Positions 24,743-34,345 of a stretch of 64,000 nucleotides of DNA are shown piece after piece; the first letter of the stretch is position 1; each line of letters starts with the position of its first letter. The stretch lies in the NCBI RefSeq assembly GCF_900460215.1, contig NZ_UHIA01000004.1, positions 1,186,001 to 1,250,000 on the forward strand, in the 5' to 3' direction. Source of the DNA: Suttonella indologenes (lineage in GTDB: Bacteria > Pseudomonadota > Gammaproteobacteria > Cardiobacteriales > Cardiobacteriaceae). Made by a program: the position numbers and the translations under genes. The notes under the pieces were generated by a model. That model saw only the letters and a list, made by a program, of their open reading frames with translations, was not told where the DNA came from and searched no databases.

Positions 24743-27739
24743 ATGTTATCAAGAATTATTGTTTATTTATTTCCTGTACTTTTATGCTGTTTCAATCTAA
24801 GTCGCGCGCAAAGCCTAGAAGAATTGCGTACGGAAATTACGCGGCGTGAAAAAGTCATTAGCACCCTCAACCAAGAACTCGAACAGGCGCCGCAGTCTGC
24901 ACAACATATTTCACAGGAAGAACTTAGCGCCTTGCGCCTGAATGTGGATCAAGTCAAAATCGCCGCCGACGGCGCTAAAATCGCCATACAAGAATTAGAA
25001 GCGCATTTGCTCAATACGCAAAAACAATGCGAGGCGCTCAATGCGGAATTGCAAAAACAAGCCAATCCGCTGACAAATTCCGCCGGCAACGGCGAATCCG
25101 ATACCGCTGCGCAATTCGCCGCCTGTCAGGAAAATGTGCTTAACATCGGCACGATACTGACTTTGCAGAAAAATTTGCAGCAATTAATTCTCCGCCAACA
25201 AGGGCTGCAGGAAAGCCTCTATCAACGCCATAATGAATTATGGCTGCAAAGCCGCCGCGCCAATGAAAACACGCCCTATGCCGCCGCCACGGCATTATCC
25301 CAGCAATTGCAAAGACTCAAAGCCGAGCGCGACCGCCTCAGTGCCGCCCTGCCCTTTACCGGCGACAACCGTATGCGCCGCTTCAATCAGCAAATTGAAA
25401 TGGCATTGATTACAAGGCAGATATTAATCGCCGAGTTGCAATTCGAATTCCATAATATCGACAACCGCCTGCAGGAATTGCAATTTGCCGATTTGAGCAG
25501 CGTCTCGCTCGAGCGGATTCATCAAGTCAAGACGGAATTGCAGGCAAGCGAGCAGCGCTTGGGCGCCATGCAGCAGCAATTAGCCAATAATATGACGGTT
25601 ATGGAGCAGCAATACGGTTTATATCAGCGTCAGCAGCAGCAAATTCCGCAGAGCGTCGCCACAAGACATCAGCAATTGCAAGAGCAGTATCAAGCCTTTG
25701 CCGAAGCACTGACCAATGCCCAAGCGGCGCAGCAATTGATTATGCAGGGCGTGGATTCCCAATACACGGAATTATCCAAAAACTATATTACCAGCCGCTA
25801 TGATTTTATCGCCGCCTTAGCCCATCCTGCCACTTTCGGCGAAAAATTGGGCAAGGCGCTGACCACGTTTTTAGGACAATATGCGGTTTCCTTCCAAGCC
25901 TTATGGCATTCTTTGCAAGCCCTAAGCACAGGAAAGAAAACCCATCTTGGCATAATTTGCCTAGCCATCATCGGGCTGACCGCTTGGCTGACCAGTCTTG
26001 CTAATCATCTGGTGCGCAATTATCGTAATGTGAAAAAAATTTCTTTTTCTACACGATTGATTTTATTCGCATTCGGCATGAGTAAATACAATCTGCCCTA
26101 TATCGGCTTATTGGTGATGACTTGGGCGGTCTTGCGCGTGGCAAAAGTTCCCGCTCCCGGTTCGCAATTGATTTTATTGCTGTCGATCTGGTTTTTGCTC
26201 ATCACCATTCCCTATTTCTGTGTTCACACCCTCAGCGAAAGCCATTTGCTGACTAGCAATACCGAGCGTTACCGCGTGCGCCGCGTAACCACCGCTGCCG
26301 CCATCGGCAGCCTACTGCTGGCATTAGTGTTTATGGCGCAATGGATTCTCTCGGAAAAACTGATTATCGACAGTTTTCGTTGGTTCTTCTGCATTTTTAC
26401 CCTGCTGATTAGTCTGCCGCTGTGGCGTATCTTGCAGAATATGCTGCATTTTCTTGCCGAAGAACACGGCGCTCTTTATACCTACCGCATCGTGCGCCTG
26501 ATTGTGCAAGTCATTCCGCTGGGCTTTTTCCTCTTCGGCTGCGTCGGCGCATTCGGTTATCTCAATTTGGCTTGGCTCATGGCGCGCTATTTGCTTATCG
26601 CCTTATTTTATACCATTGTTTGGGTGAGTTTTTTAGGCTTGTGCAAAGATATTTCTTTGGCGGCAAAAAAATATGTGCTCAGCCATACCAATAACAGCGT
26701 TTTTTGGGCGCAGGATGTCATCAATCCCATTCACAGCATTTTCCGCTACGGCAGCTTCCTTTTGCTGCTCTATCTGCTTGCCGAAACCTATAATTGGAAT
26801 GCCAATATTCCCGTCTTCCGCGATTTGTTCGTCATCTTGCGCAAGCCCTTATTCAGCGGCGACGACGACAGCCAATTCACCCTAATGAACCTAATTTTAT
26901 TGGCGGTGATTTTATATGTGATTATCCAATTCGGGCGTTGGATGAAATCGCTGTGCTACCGTTGGGTCTATGCGCGCGTGCATGATACGGGCATGCGCAA
27001 CTCCCTTGCCGTTTTCACGCAATATGCTTTGGTAACCTTGGGATTTTTCCTTGCGCTGCGCATTATCGGCTTGGATTTGACCGCCTTTACCGTCTTTGCC
27101 GGTGCATTGGGTGTGGGCATCGGTTTCGGCTTGCAAACCATTGCCAATAACTTCATCAGCGGCATTTTGCTCTTAATCGAGCGACCGCTGCGCGGCGGCG
27201 ACATCATCACCGCCGGCAACTACACCGGCACGGTGGAGCGCATCGGTATGCGCACCTTGACGCTGACTACCTTCGACAATGAAAGCGTTATCCTGCCCAA
27301 TTCGGATTTCGTCACCTCCGCCTTTATCAACTGGTCGCATACCGACCAAATCGTGCGTATCGTCTGCCATTTTGATTTGAGTTATCGCCACGATCCGCAT
27401 GATGTGGAGCAGGCCCTGATGAACACCCTGATGGAAATGGCGAAAAAAGGCGAACTGATTCATCAGCAAGATTTAGAATGCGGCGTTTACGCTTGGGATT
27501 ACAGCGAGCGCGGCGTCACCTACCGCGTCTTATTCTATCTGCACATTGACGATCACGGTTATCTGCGCACCAGACACAAAGTCATGCGCGCCCTGTGGCG
27601 CACCTGCGAACAGCGCGGTTTTGAATTCGCCTATCCGAAAGCCGATATCGCCATGCGCGAGCTTGGGCAAGATTTCTCGCCTAATTATGCGGCCGATCAG
27701 ATGATTAGCATAACGGATAACCGAAGCCCCAAACTATAG
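24743..27739 (+). CDS. mscK: Large MscS-family mechanosensitive channel (MscK/KefA-like)
   Basis: A 998-residue protein. A signal peptide (to about residue 23) leads to a long periplasmic coiled-coil region (residues about 25–380, rich in Gln, Glu, Leu), then about ten membrane helices, then the MscS core: pore helix ALGVGIGFGLQTIANNFISGILLLIERPLRGGDIITAGNYTGTVERIGMRTLTLTTFDNESVILPNSDFVTSAFINW and a cytosolic vestibule. This architecture is that of KefA/MscK or the related YjeP/MscM. It opens upon membrane tension to release solutes; MscK also responds to external potassium. Which subtype it is cannot be decided here. Confidence 0.88.
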   Translation: MLSRIIVYLFPVLLCCFNLSRAQSLEELRTEITRREKVISTLNQELEQAPQSAQHISQEELSALRLNVDQVKIAADGAKIAIQELEAHLLNTQKQCEALNAELQKQANPLTNSAGNGESDTAAQFAACQENVLNIGTILTLQKNLQQLILRQQGLQESLYQRHNELWLQSRRANENTPYAAATALSQQLQRLKAERDRLSAALPFTGDNRMRRFNQQIEMALITRQILIAELQFEFHNIDNRLQELQFADLSSVSLERIHQVKTELQASEQRLGAMQQQLANNMTVMEQQYGLYQRQQQQIPQSVATRHQQLQEQYQAFAEALTNAQAAQQLIMQGVDSQYTELSKNYITSRYDFIAALAHPATFGEKLGKALTTFLGQYAVSFQALWHSLQALSTGKKTHLGIICLAIIGLTAWLTSLANHLVRNYRNVKKISFSTRLILFAFGMSKYNLPYIGLLVMTWAVLRVAKVPAPGSQLILLLSIWFLLITIPYFCVHTLSESHLLTSNTERYRVRRVTTAAAIGSLLLALVFMAQWILSEKLIIDSFRWFFCIFTLLISLPLWRILQNMLHFLAEEHGALYTYRIVRLIVQVIPLGFFLFGCVGAFGYLNLAWLMARYLLIALFYTIVWVSFLGLCKDISLAAKKYVLSHTNNSVFWAQDVINPIHSIFRYGSFLLLLYLLAETYNWNANIPVFRDLFVILRKPLFSGDDDSQFTLMNLILLAVILYVIIQFGRWMKSLCYRWVYARVHDTGMRNSLAVFTQYALVTLGFFLALRIIGLDLTAFTVFAGALGVGIGFGLQTIANNFISGILLLIERPLRGGDIITAGNYTGTVERIGMRTLTLTTFDNESVILPNSDFVTSAFINWSHTDQIVRIVCHFDLSYRHDPHDVEQALMNTLMEMAKKGELIHQQDLECGVYAWDYSERGVTYRVLFYLHIDDHGYLRTRHKVMRALWRTCEQRGFEFAYPKADIAMRELGQDFSPNYAADQMISITDNRSPKL

Positions 27740-27831
27740 GCATGCAAACAAGAAAAAAGCGTGCGCCGCACTTAACAAGGCAAAGGCTATCAGTTAAGAT
27801 AGCCGCATCAATTAACAAAAAAGGAGACTAT

Positions 27832-28062
27832 ATGCTTCCAGAGTATCGTGATTTAATCGCCCAACTGCGTCAAAGCGACAATCACTTCGCGCGTTTGTTC
27901 GATGAACATAATGCGCTTGACGAAGACATCAACCGCTTGATGAAAGATCCTGTCGCCGCACCGCGCGATTTGGAAATAGAAGAAATGAAAAAGAAAAAAT
28001 TGGCATTGAAAGATCAAATCTATGCCTATTTGCAAAAGAAAGAAAAAGAGCAGCAAGGCTGA
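27832..28062 (+). CDS. YdcH-like DUF465 protein
   Basis: A 76-residue, highly charged helical protein (LPEYRDLIAQLRQSDNHFARLFDEHNALDEDINRL…EIEEMKKKKLALKDQIYAYL), a match to the DUF465/YdcH family of small cytosolic proteins with unknown role. AAGGAG lies six bases before the ATG; a longer frame upstream (from 27742) lacks such a site. A 7-bp hairpin (GGCTATC…GATAGCC) precedes the gene, and a strong terminator follows. Confidence 0.85.
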   Translation: MLPEYRDLIAQLRQSDNHFARLFDEHNALDEDINRLMKDPVAAPRDLEIEEMKKKKLALKDQIYAYLQKKEKEQQG

Positions 28063-28066
28063 TCGT

Positions 28067-28093
28067 AAAGCGCCCCTTAGCGGGGCGCTTTTT
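28067..28093 (+). terminator. Terminator after ydcH
   Basis: A 10-bp stem (28067–28076 with 28082–28091) with a 5-base loop runs into a short T-run. The hairpin-rich repeat begins right after it. Confidence 0.85.
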
Positions 28094-28225
28094 CATCAAA
28101 ATTTCCTTACTGGTTGAAACCCCTCCCTTTAGGGAGGGTAATCAAATTGGAAGAGGTGTAACCTCTTCCAATTCAGAGCAACACACAGAGCGACGCTTTA
28201 TGTGTTGCTCTGTGTGTTGAAACAT
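28094..28225 (+). repeat. Hairpin-rich dispersed repeat, copy A
   Basis: This segment of about 132 bp recurs in reverse orientation at 38861–38991 with about ten differences and one single-base gap. It holds three potential hairpins: CCCTCCC/GGGAGGG near 28122–28138, a perfect TTGGAAGAGG-type stem near 28147–28171, and a 16-bp stem (28179–28194 with 28204–28219, one G·T) with a 9-base loop. No coding frame. It lies between the ydcH terminator and ppk1, 52 bases before the ppk1 start, in the same orientation relative to its downstream gene as copy B. Confidence 0.85.
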
Positions 28226-28277
28226 GAGCATAAAAAATATCCCGAATTTTTAACATCCTCACCTTTGGAACCTCTAC

Positions 28278-30413
28278 ATGACTGAAGCGACTTCGCAAAC
28301 CATCGACATCAATACCGCCGATCCGAAAAGCATCTATCTGAATCGAGAACTCACTTGGCTGGCATTTAACGAACGCGTGCTGTTTGAAGCCACGCGCAGT
28401 CATAATCCATTATTAGAGCGCGTCAAATTTCTCGCTATCGTCAATAATAATTTGGACGAATTTTTTATGAAACGCATCGGCGGACTCAAGCAGCAAGTCG
28501 CCGCCCGTATTCACAGTCTTTCCGCCGACGGACGCAGCGCCCAAGAACAAATCGATCTCTGCTATGCTAAAGTCCGCGAAATCGAACAGCAAATTGCCAA
28601 AGTTTGGAAGCAATTGCAAAACGAATTGAAAAAAGAGCGCATCGAAGTTACGCGCTTTGCCCAATTATCCAAAAATAAACAGGCGCAACTGCGCGAGTAT
28701 TTCGCCGAAAACATCTACCCTCTGCTTACCCCGCAGGCAATGGATCCGGCGCACCCCTTCCCCTTTGTCAGCAACCTATCGCTGAACCTTCTGATAAAAT
28801 TGAATTATCCCGACAGCAACCGCAGCTCCATCGCACGCGTCAAAGTGCCGGTCGGGCAAGGCAGCAAGCGCTTTATCAACACGCAGGATCCTAATAGCTA
28901 TGTCTTTATTACCATTGAAGATCTCATCATCAATAATTTAGACCTGCTCTTTCCCAATATGATTGTGCAGAAAGTGGACTTATTCCGCGTCACGCGCAAT
29001 GCGATTACCGAAAAAAATGAAGAAAACGCCGCCGATCTGCTCGAACTGATTGAAGACGAACTGATCGAGCGCCGCTTTGCCCCTATCGTGCGCATGCAAT
29101 ACGACAATAATATGGACCCCGTCCACAAAGGTATGCTCTCAGCAGAATTGCAATTGCAGGAAGACAAAGACACCTTTGCCGCAAGTGGCTTGATGGAAAT
29201 GCGCGATTTATTCGAAATCGCCGGCATTGAGCGTAATGATTTAAAATTTGCCCCGCATCATCCCGTCGATCATGAATTTTTTGCCGGCGAAGACAACATC
29301 TTCCATGCCATCCGCAAAAACGGTCCCTTCCTGACCCAATATCCCTACGAATCCTTTAACAGCACGGTGGAGCGTCTGCTTGCCGATGCCAGCCGCGACC
29401 CTAAAGTCATCGGCATCAAAATGACCATTTACCGCACTTCATCGGATTCCAAAATCATCTCGCATCTAGTGGAAGCCAGCCGCAACGGCAAACAAGTCAC
29501 CGTCGTGGTGGAAGTCAAAGCCCGCTTTGACGAATCCGCCAACATCCGCTGGGCAAACTATTTGGAAGAAGCCGGCATTCACGTCACCTACGGCATCGTC
29601 GGACTGAAAACCCACGCCAAAATTATACACATCATCCGCCAAGACTATGACGGACTGCGCCGCTATACCCACATCGGCACCGGCAATTATCATTCCGGCA
29701 CCGCCCGCCAATACAGCGATTTCGGCTTCTTTACCGCCGATAAAGCCGTCGGCGAAGACCTAACCGAACTCTTTAACTACCTCACCACAGGCTATAGCCC
29801 CAACCGCGAATATCAACGCATCCTGCCTGCGCCGCGCCATATGAAAGCAGGATTATTGGAACGCATCGGACGCGAAATCGCTTTTGCCCAAGAAGGCAAA
29901 AAAGCCCTGATTCGCTTGAAAACCAATGCCTTGGAAGACGTAGACATCGTCAATGCCCTGTATCGCGCCTCGCAAGCGGGCGTCAAAATCCAACTCATTG
30001 TGCGCGACAGCTGCCGCCTGATTGCCGGTGTGGCGGGATTATCGGAAAACATCAGCGTCACCAGTATCGTCGGGCGTTTTTTAGAACATGCGCGCATCTA
30101 TTATTTCTATAACGGCGGCGAAGAAGAATACTTCATCGGCTCGGCCGACCTCATGCATCGCAATCTGGAAAGCCGTGTAGAAGTACTAGTCAGCATTGAA
30201 AAAACCGGCATCCGCAACAAACTCAATCACTTCTTGGAAAGCCAATTAAGCGACAATAAAAACGCTTGGCTCATGCGTCCGGACGGTAGCTACCAATTAC
30301 GCCATAACCCCAAAACCAAACTCGGCAGCCAAGAACGCTTCATCAACGACGCGCAAAAACGTTACAAAGAAGCCCACAGCCTGCGGCTGCGCAAAACCAA
30401 ATCGCTTACCTAA
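28278..30413 (+). CDS. ppk1: Polyphosphate kinase 1
   Basis: A 711-residue enzyme that reversibly polymerises the ATP γ-phosphate into polyphosphate. It starts with NRELTWLAFNERVLFEA, has the two phospholipase-D-like catalytic domains with VKARFDESANIRWANYLEEAGIHVTYGIVGLKTHAKIIHIIR (catalytic His near the KTHAK motif), and HIGTGNYHSGTARQYSDFGFFT, plus the second motif at FIGSADLMHRNLESRVEVL. The length is typical (about 690). Stop overlaps anmK (TAATG). The promoter region before it consists mostly of repeat copy A. Confidence 0.95.
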   Translation: MTEATSQTIDINTADPKSIYLNRELTWLAFNERVLFEATRSHNPLLERVKFLAIVNNNLDEFFMKRIGGLKQQVAARIHSLSADGRSAQEQIDLCYAKVREIEQQIAKVWKQLQNELKKERIEVTRFAQLSKNKQAQLREYFAENIYPLLTPQAMDPAHPFPFVSNLSLNLLIKLNYPDSNRSSIARVKVPVGQGSKRFINTQDPNSYVFITIEDLIINNLDLLFPNMIVQKVDLFRVTRNAITEKNEENAADLLELIEDELIERRFAPIVRMQYDNNMDPVHKGMLSAELQLQEDKDTFAASGLMEMRDLFEIAGIERNDLKFAPHHPVDHEFFAGEDNIFHAIRKNGPFLTQYPYESFNSTVERLLADASRDPKVIGIKMTIYRTSSDSKIISHLVEASRNGKQVTVVVEVKARFDESANIRWANYLEEAGIHVTYGIVGLKTHAKIIHIIRQDYDGLRRYTHIGTGNYHSGTARQYSDFGFFTADKAVGEDLTELFNYLTTGYSPNREYQRILPAPRHMKAGLLERIGREIAFAQEGKKALIRLKTNALEDVDIVNALYRASQAGVKIQLIVRDSCRLIAGVAGLSENISVTSIVGRFLEHARIYYFYNGGEEEYFIGSADLMHRNLESRVEVLVSIEKTGIRNKLNHFLESQLSDNKNAWLMRPDGSYQLRHNPKTKLGSQERFINDAQKRYKEAHSLRLRKTKSLT

Positions 30414-31525
30414 TGACAGGGCAATACTACATCGGCATCATGTCCGGCACCAGTTTGGACGGCGTAGACGTGGCATTAGCGGATTTTTCCGCCATGCCGC
30501 GCATACTGGCTACCTACCAAGAACCCTTTCCCGCCTTACTGCGGGCAGAAATCTTGGCATTAGCGCAAGGCGCTAGTCGCTCCCTGCAAGCCATCGGCGA
30601 ACTCGACCACCGCCTAGGACGACTTTTTAGCGACGCCGTACTCGGACTACTCGCCCAAGAAACCCTCAGCGCCCGCCAAATTCGTGCCATCGGCAGTCAT
30701 GGACAAACCGTATTCCATCATCCTCAAGGCGACAATCCTTTCACCATGCAATTGGGCGACGCCCATCTGATTGCCGCGCGCACCGGCATCGACACCGTCG
30801 CCGATTTTCGTCGCAAAGACATGGCGGTAGGCGGACAAGGCGCGCCGCTGGTGCCCGCCTTTCATGAATACCTCTTTGCTCGAAAAGACAGCATCCGCAT
30901 CGTGCTGAACATCGGCGGCATTGCCAATATCAGCATCCTGCGACCTCATCAGGACACCATTGGCTACGACACCGGCGCCGGCAATATGCTCATGGACGCA
31001 TGGGCACAGCGCCACACAGGACTGGACTATGATAAAAACGCCGCCTTTGCCAAACAGGGACAAGTGCAAAACCGCTTATTGGAACAACTGCTCGCCGATG
31101 AATATTTCCGCCGACCGGCACCTAAAAGCACGGGACGAGAAAAATTTCATCTCGCATGGCTGGACGCCCAACTCGCCACACTGCCCGATTACACACCGGC
31201 AGACATACAACGCAGCCTCTTGGAATTTAGTGTCCGTAGCATCGCCACAGAAATCGAGCGCTATGCCGACAAGCGCTACCGTCAAGAAATCATCGTTTGC
31301 GGCGGCGGCGCGCATAATCCTCTGCTTATGCAAAGACTGGCGCAATTATTAGCCGATTGGACAATACAAAGCAGCGCAGATTACGGCATCGACAGCGACT
31401 ACTTGGAAGCCGCCGCCTTCGCTTGGTTAGCCTACTGCCATCTGCAAGGCATCTGCACCAACCTCCCTGCGGTAACAGGGGCAAAACGCCGCTGCATTCT
31501 CGGCGCATTGCACTGCGCGGATTAG
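30413..31525 (+). CDS. anmK: Anhydro-N-acetylmuramic acid kinase
   Basis: A 370-residue ASKHA-fold kinase that hydrolyses and phosphorylates 1,6-anhydro-MurNAc, returning cell-wall material made by lytic transglycosylases to MurNAc-6-phosphate. Motifs: GIMSGTSLDGVDVALADF, GSHGQTVFHHPQG, VADFRRKDMAVGGQGAPLVPAFHEYLF, NIGGIANIS, GYDTGAGNMLMD, IIVCGGGAHNPLLMQRL. It overlaps ppk1 by one base. With three transglycosylases at 16–20 kb it supports an active recycling route. Confidence 0.95.
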   Translation: MTGQYYIGIMSGTSLDGVDVALADFSAMPRILATYQEPFPALLRAEILALAQGASRSLQAIGELDHRLGRLFSDAVLGLLAQETLSARQIRAIGSHGQTVFHHPQGDNPFTMQLGDAHLIAARTGIDTVADFRRKDMAVGGQGAPLVPAFHEYLFARKDSIRIVLNIGGIANISILRPHQDTIGYDTGAGNMLMDAWAQRHTGLDYDKNAAFAKQGQVQNRLLEQLLADEYFRRPAPKSTGREKFHLAWLDAQLATLPDYTPADIQRSLLEFSVRSIATEIERYADKRYRQEIIVCGGGAHNPLLMQRLAQLLADWTIQSSADYGIDSDYLEAAAFAWLAYCHLQGICTNLPAVTGAKRRCILGALHCAD

Positions 31526-31553
31526 CTTTCTGATGACAGCAAAGCCATATACG

Positions 31554-31580
31554 ATAAATGCCGCTCAAAGCGGCATTTAT
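31554..31580. terminator. Bidirectional terminator, anmK / TonB receptor
   Basis: A 12-bp stem (31554–31565 with 31569–31580) has a 3-base loop and A/T-rich arms, lying between two converging genes, so it can serve both strands. Confidence 0.8.
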
Positions 31581-31595
31581 TATCCATGATGTTAT

Positions 31596-34121
31596 CTACC
31601 AGCGATATTTCACGCCAAACCAAAATTGTCGTCCGGGTTGATAACTGACATCACGTTTCTTCTCTTCCCATGCAGGAGTAACAATTCTTTTACCTACAAT
31701 TTTGCGGTTAAAAACGTTCAAAATATCCAAACTCAAGCTAAGGGTAGAATCTTCAGCCAAAGCTTTATCCCAAGAAAAATGCCAGTCGTTTAAAATTGCC
31801 GATGAATATTCAACACCATCATAACGAGTTAAATTACCGCCTTGATATCCTGCACAAAGGCGATCAAGCGCAGGTTTACTATTCGGACAACGCAAATTGG
31901 TTTGCTGATAAAATTTACGCGCCGCTTCATAGCGTAAACGCGGTTGCCAAGTCAAATGCCATGCGGGAATCTTAATTTGCGCCGCAAGATAGCCGCCCCA
32001 AGGACGATTGAAGCTGCTTATTGCCGGCATATCTTTAGGATGATAAAACTTACCATCTACCAGCATTTGCTGCACATTATGCTCTTTCCACCACTCGGTT
32101 TGTTTAAAGGTTTGACCATGCAAACTACTTTGGTGCAGATGGTAATCAAGCCCCGCACTCACAGCAATTTCCGCCATGCCTAGCTTCCAAGGACGCAGGC
32201 TGTCAAAACTCAAACTGAAGGTATCATGCCTGCCCCGCCCCTCATTGGTCAATTCACGCACAATACGCCCTTTATCATCTTCATAGCGTTTGCTCATAAA
32301 TTGATCGCGACTAAAACGGCGCACCCATTTTCCCTGCCACAGATAATTATCGGTTTCTTGTCCAATTGCCAAATTGAGTTCATCGCTATAAGGCGTTTTT
32401 AATTGACTGTCGGCAAAACCTAAAAACATGTGTGCCTTACCGATCCATTGATTATTATCCTCACCAAAACGGCGGTTATAATTATCTTGATCTTTAAATG
32501 CCCCTTGTAATTTATAAGTAAGCATTTCTGTGCCGTAATAACGATTTGCCCCGCCCGAGACATAATAGCCCTTATCGCTAAAATCGTATTTAAAACTCAG
32601 GCGCGGCGCAATATCAATATTTTTCAAAAATTGATTATAATCAGCACGCAAGCCTAAATTTAAGTGCAAATTATCACGGCTTAAACGATTTTCAGCCCAA
32701 ATTGCCGCGCTGCTATTAGGCACGCGTACATGAACAGGGTGAATATGCGTATACCATGTGAAATATTGCTCGCCCGGAATACAATCAGAACAATCGGTCT
32801 CATCAGTCGGCGCAGCACCTGCATAAATATAGCTGGCTTTATCCCGCTTAATCCCCGCTCTCGCATATTGATACGACCAACCTGCCGACCATTCTTGATC
32901 GAAAAACGCTCCTTTTATCGGTTTGAAAAACCAATCCTGTTTGAGCATTAGTTCATCAGAAAAATTTTTCACCGTCCCTAAGCCGCCGACTGTCGCCTCT
33001 TCGGTATCAGGAAAACTAACCCAATCAATGGTCGGCGTATTACCCTGATAACGATATAAATTTTGTTTATCATAAGCTTGCATCTCATGAATTTGCCGAT
33101 AAGCAATCCGCGTATCAACATCGGCAAAATCATTGCTATGCTCCCAAGTAAAATCAACGCGCCAACCGCCGCCTTCATCTTCATAGCGTCCGTCTTTAAT
33201 ATTTTCAGGGTAATAGGTCGCTTTATGCGGAGAATAAATTAGTCCTGCTAAAAAACGATTTTGATTATTTACATCATAACGTCCTTTAAGATAAAACGTT
33301 TCCGCTAAGCGCTGCTGCTTATGCTGCTCATTCAAATGTTGATGAAAAAGCGGAATCCGCGATTCTTCACGGTCATAGGCAAACAACACCGCCGCTTTTT
33401 CATTCAGCGGCACATTGACATCAAAATGAAATTGCTGCTTAACAAATTTGGGCTGTGTTTCCGGTGAAATACCTTTGCTAAAATCGGCTTCATAGGCATT
33501 ATCAATATAAAACTTCGTCCAATCATCGCGGCTTTGCCGATAAGATATGCTGCCTGAAGGTTTATCCGTTTGCGGTTCAATCAATTTCGCATCTACATAG
33601 CCGCCGGTAAATTTACCAAATCTTGCCGGTACATTGCTATCCATCACAGAAACCTTATCGACCAGTTGATTAGAAATCCAAAAAGCCTGCGTATGACCTG
33701 CCGGCAACTGATTAGGCGTATGGTTATTAATTGTTAAAGCATCGGGAACAGGACTTGTACCATTATGAGCAGGATTAAAATTAACCGTATTACTCAAGCC
33801 GTCAATCGCAAACTGATTGTTATAAAACGCCTCTCCGTGAAAAGAAATATTTGCCGGCGCAATTTCCCCTAGCTGCTCGGAATTATCCGCACCGCTGGCA
33901 AACTGTATCGCGCTATGTGTGCGCAGCAAAGCATCAATACTATTATTCGATTTTGCTGTATTGGTAATCTGATCCCTATCTAAATGACGATGAAATGCCG
34001 AATCCGTAAAATTAGCCTTCACATGGATTGTCGGCAAAGTAATTTCCGCATCCGCTTGAAGATTTGGGCTTAACATCAAAGGTAAAGTATAAATGACTGT
34101 GCGTAAGCTCATTAGCTGCAT
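31596..34121 (-). CDS. TonB-dependent outer-membrane receptor
   Basis: An 841-residue receptor. A signal peptide (MQLMSLRTVIYTLPLMLSPNLQADA) is followed by a TonB-box-like ITLPTIHV, a plug domain (SIDALLRTHSAIQFASG…NISFHGEAFYNNQFAIDGL…GGYVDAKL), and a β-barrel whose last strand ends in WFGVKYRW with the usual aromatic residue. Two extracellular-type Cys pairs (DCSDC near 450; CPNSKPALDRLC near 770) may brace loops. The substrate is not evident; no siderophore, haem or transferrin motif is recognised. It has more A+T than its neighbours, hinting at transfer. A palindrome lies upstream. Confidence 0.85.
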   Translation of the reverse strand: MQLMSLRTVIYTLPLMLSPNLQADAEITLPTIHVKANFTDSAFHRHLDRDQITNTAKSNNSIDALLRTHSAIQFASGADNSEQLGEIAPANISFHGEAFYNNQFAIDGLSNTVNFNPAHNGTSPVPDALTINNHTPNQLPAGHTQAFWISNQLVDKVSVMDSNVPARFGKFTGGYVDAKLIEPQTDKPSGSISYRQSRDDWTKFYIDNAYEADFSKGISPETQPKFVKQQFHFDVNVPLNEKAAVLFAYDREESRIPLFHQHLNEQHKQQRLAETFYLKGRYDVNNQNRFLAGLIYSPHKATYYPENIKDGRYEDEGGGWRVDFTWEHSNDFADVDTRIAYRQIHEMQAYDKQNLYRYQGNTPTIDWVSFPDTEEATVGGLGTVKNFSDELMLKQDWFFKPIKGAFFDQEWSAGWSYQYARAGIKRDKASYIYAGAAPTDETDCSDCIPGEQYFTWYTHIHPVHVRVPNSSAAIWAENRLSRDNLHLNLGLRADYNQFLKNIDIAPRLSFKYDFSDKGYYVSGGANRYYGTEMLTYKLQGAFKDQDNYNRRFGEDNNQWIGKAHMFLGFADSQLKTPYSDELNLAIGQETDNYLWQGKWVRRFSRDQFMSKRYEDDKGRIVRELTNEGRGRHDTFSLSFDSLRPWKLGMAEIAVSAGLDYHLHQSSLHGQTFKQTEWWKEHNVQQMLVDGKFYHPKDMPAISSFNRPWGGYLAAQIKIPAWHLTWQPRLRYEAARKFYQQTNLRCPNSKPALDRLCAGYQGGNLTRYDGVEYSSAILNDWHFSWDKALAEDSTLSLSLDILNVFNRKIVGKRIVTPAWEEKKRDVSYQPGRQFWFGVKYRW

Positions 34122-34143
34122 CTAAAATAATTCCTTTTTATTC

Positions 34144-34162
34144 AATAAATAATGTATTTATT
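34144..34162. promoter_or_regulatory. AT-rich palindrome upstream of the TonB receptor
   Basis: Perfect inverted arms AATAAATA / TATTTATT flank three bases, 23 bases before the receptor ATG. It matches only about half of the 19-base Fur consensus, so a Fur site is a weak possibility; another operator or a chance AT palindrome is equally likely. Confidence 0.3.
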
Positions 34163-34306
34163 CCGACAGTAATTGCTAAAGAATTACATAAATTTTATGT
34201 TATACCGTAACTTCTATAGAATCAAGTCATCACAGATGGTCTTATTGGAAATTATTTTCACAACATTTATTTCTGCTTGAAAAGGCAGGGTAAAACTGTC
34301 GACGCA

Positions 34307-34315
34307 TGCTATAAT
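34307..34315 (+). promoter_or_regulatory. Extended -10 promoter element for dgt
   Basis: TGCTATAAT is a consensus extended -10 hexamer located 30 bases before the dgt ATG. A well-spaced -35 is not obvious, as is usual with extended -10 promoters. Confidence 0.45.
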
Positions 34316-34345
34316 ACTTCCGCTTTCTTTTTTCCAGCAATCAGC

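Noticed and set aside
34144..34162. A definite Fur box before the TonB receptor
   Set aside because: Only about 10 of 19 positions match the consensus; listed only as an unassigned palindrome.
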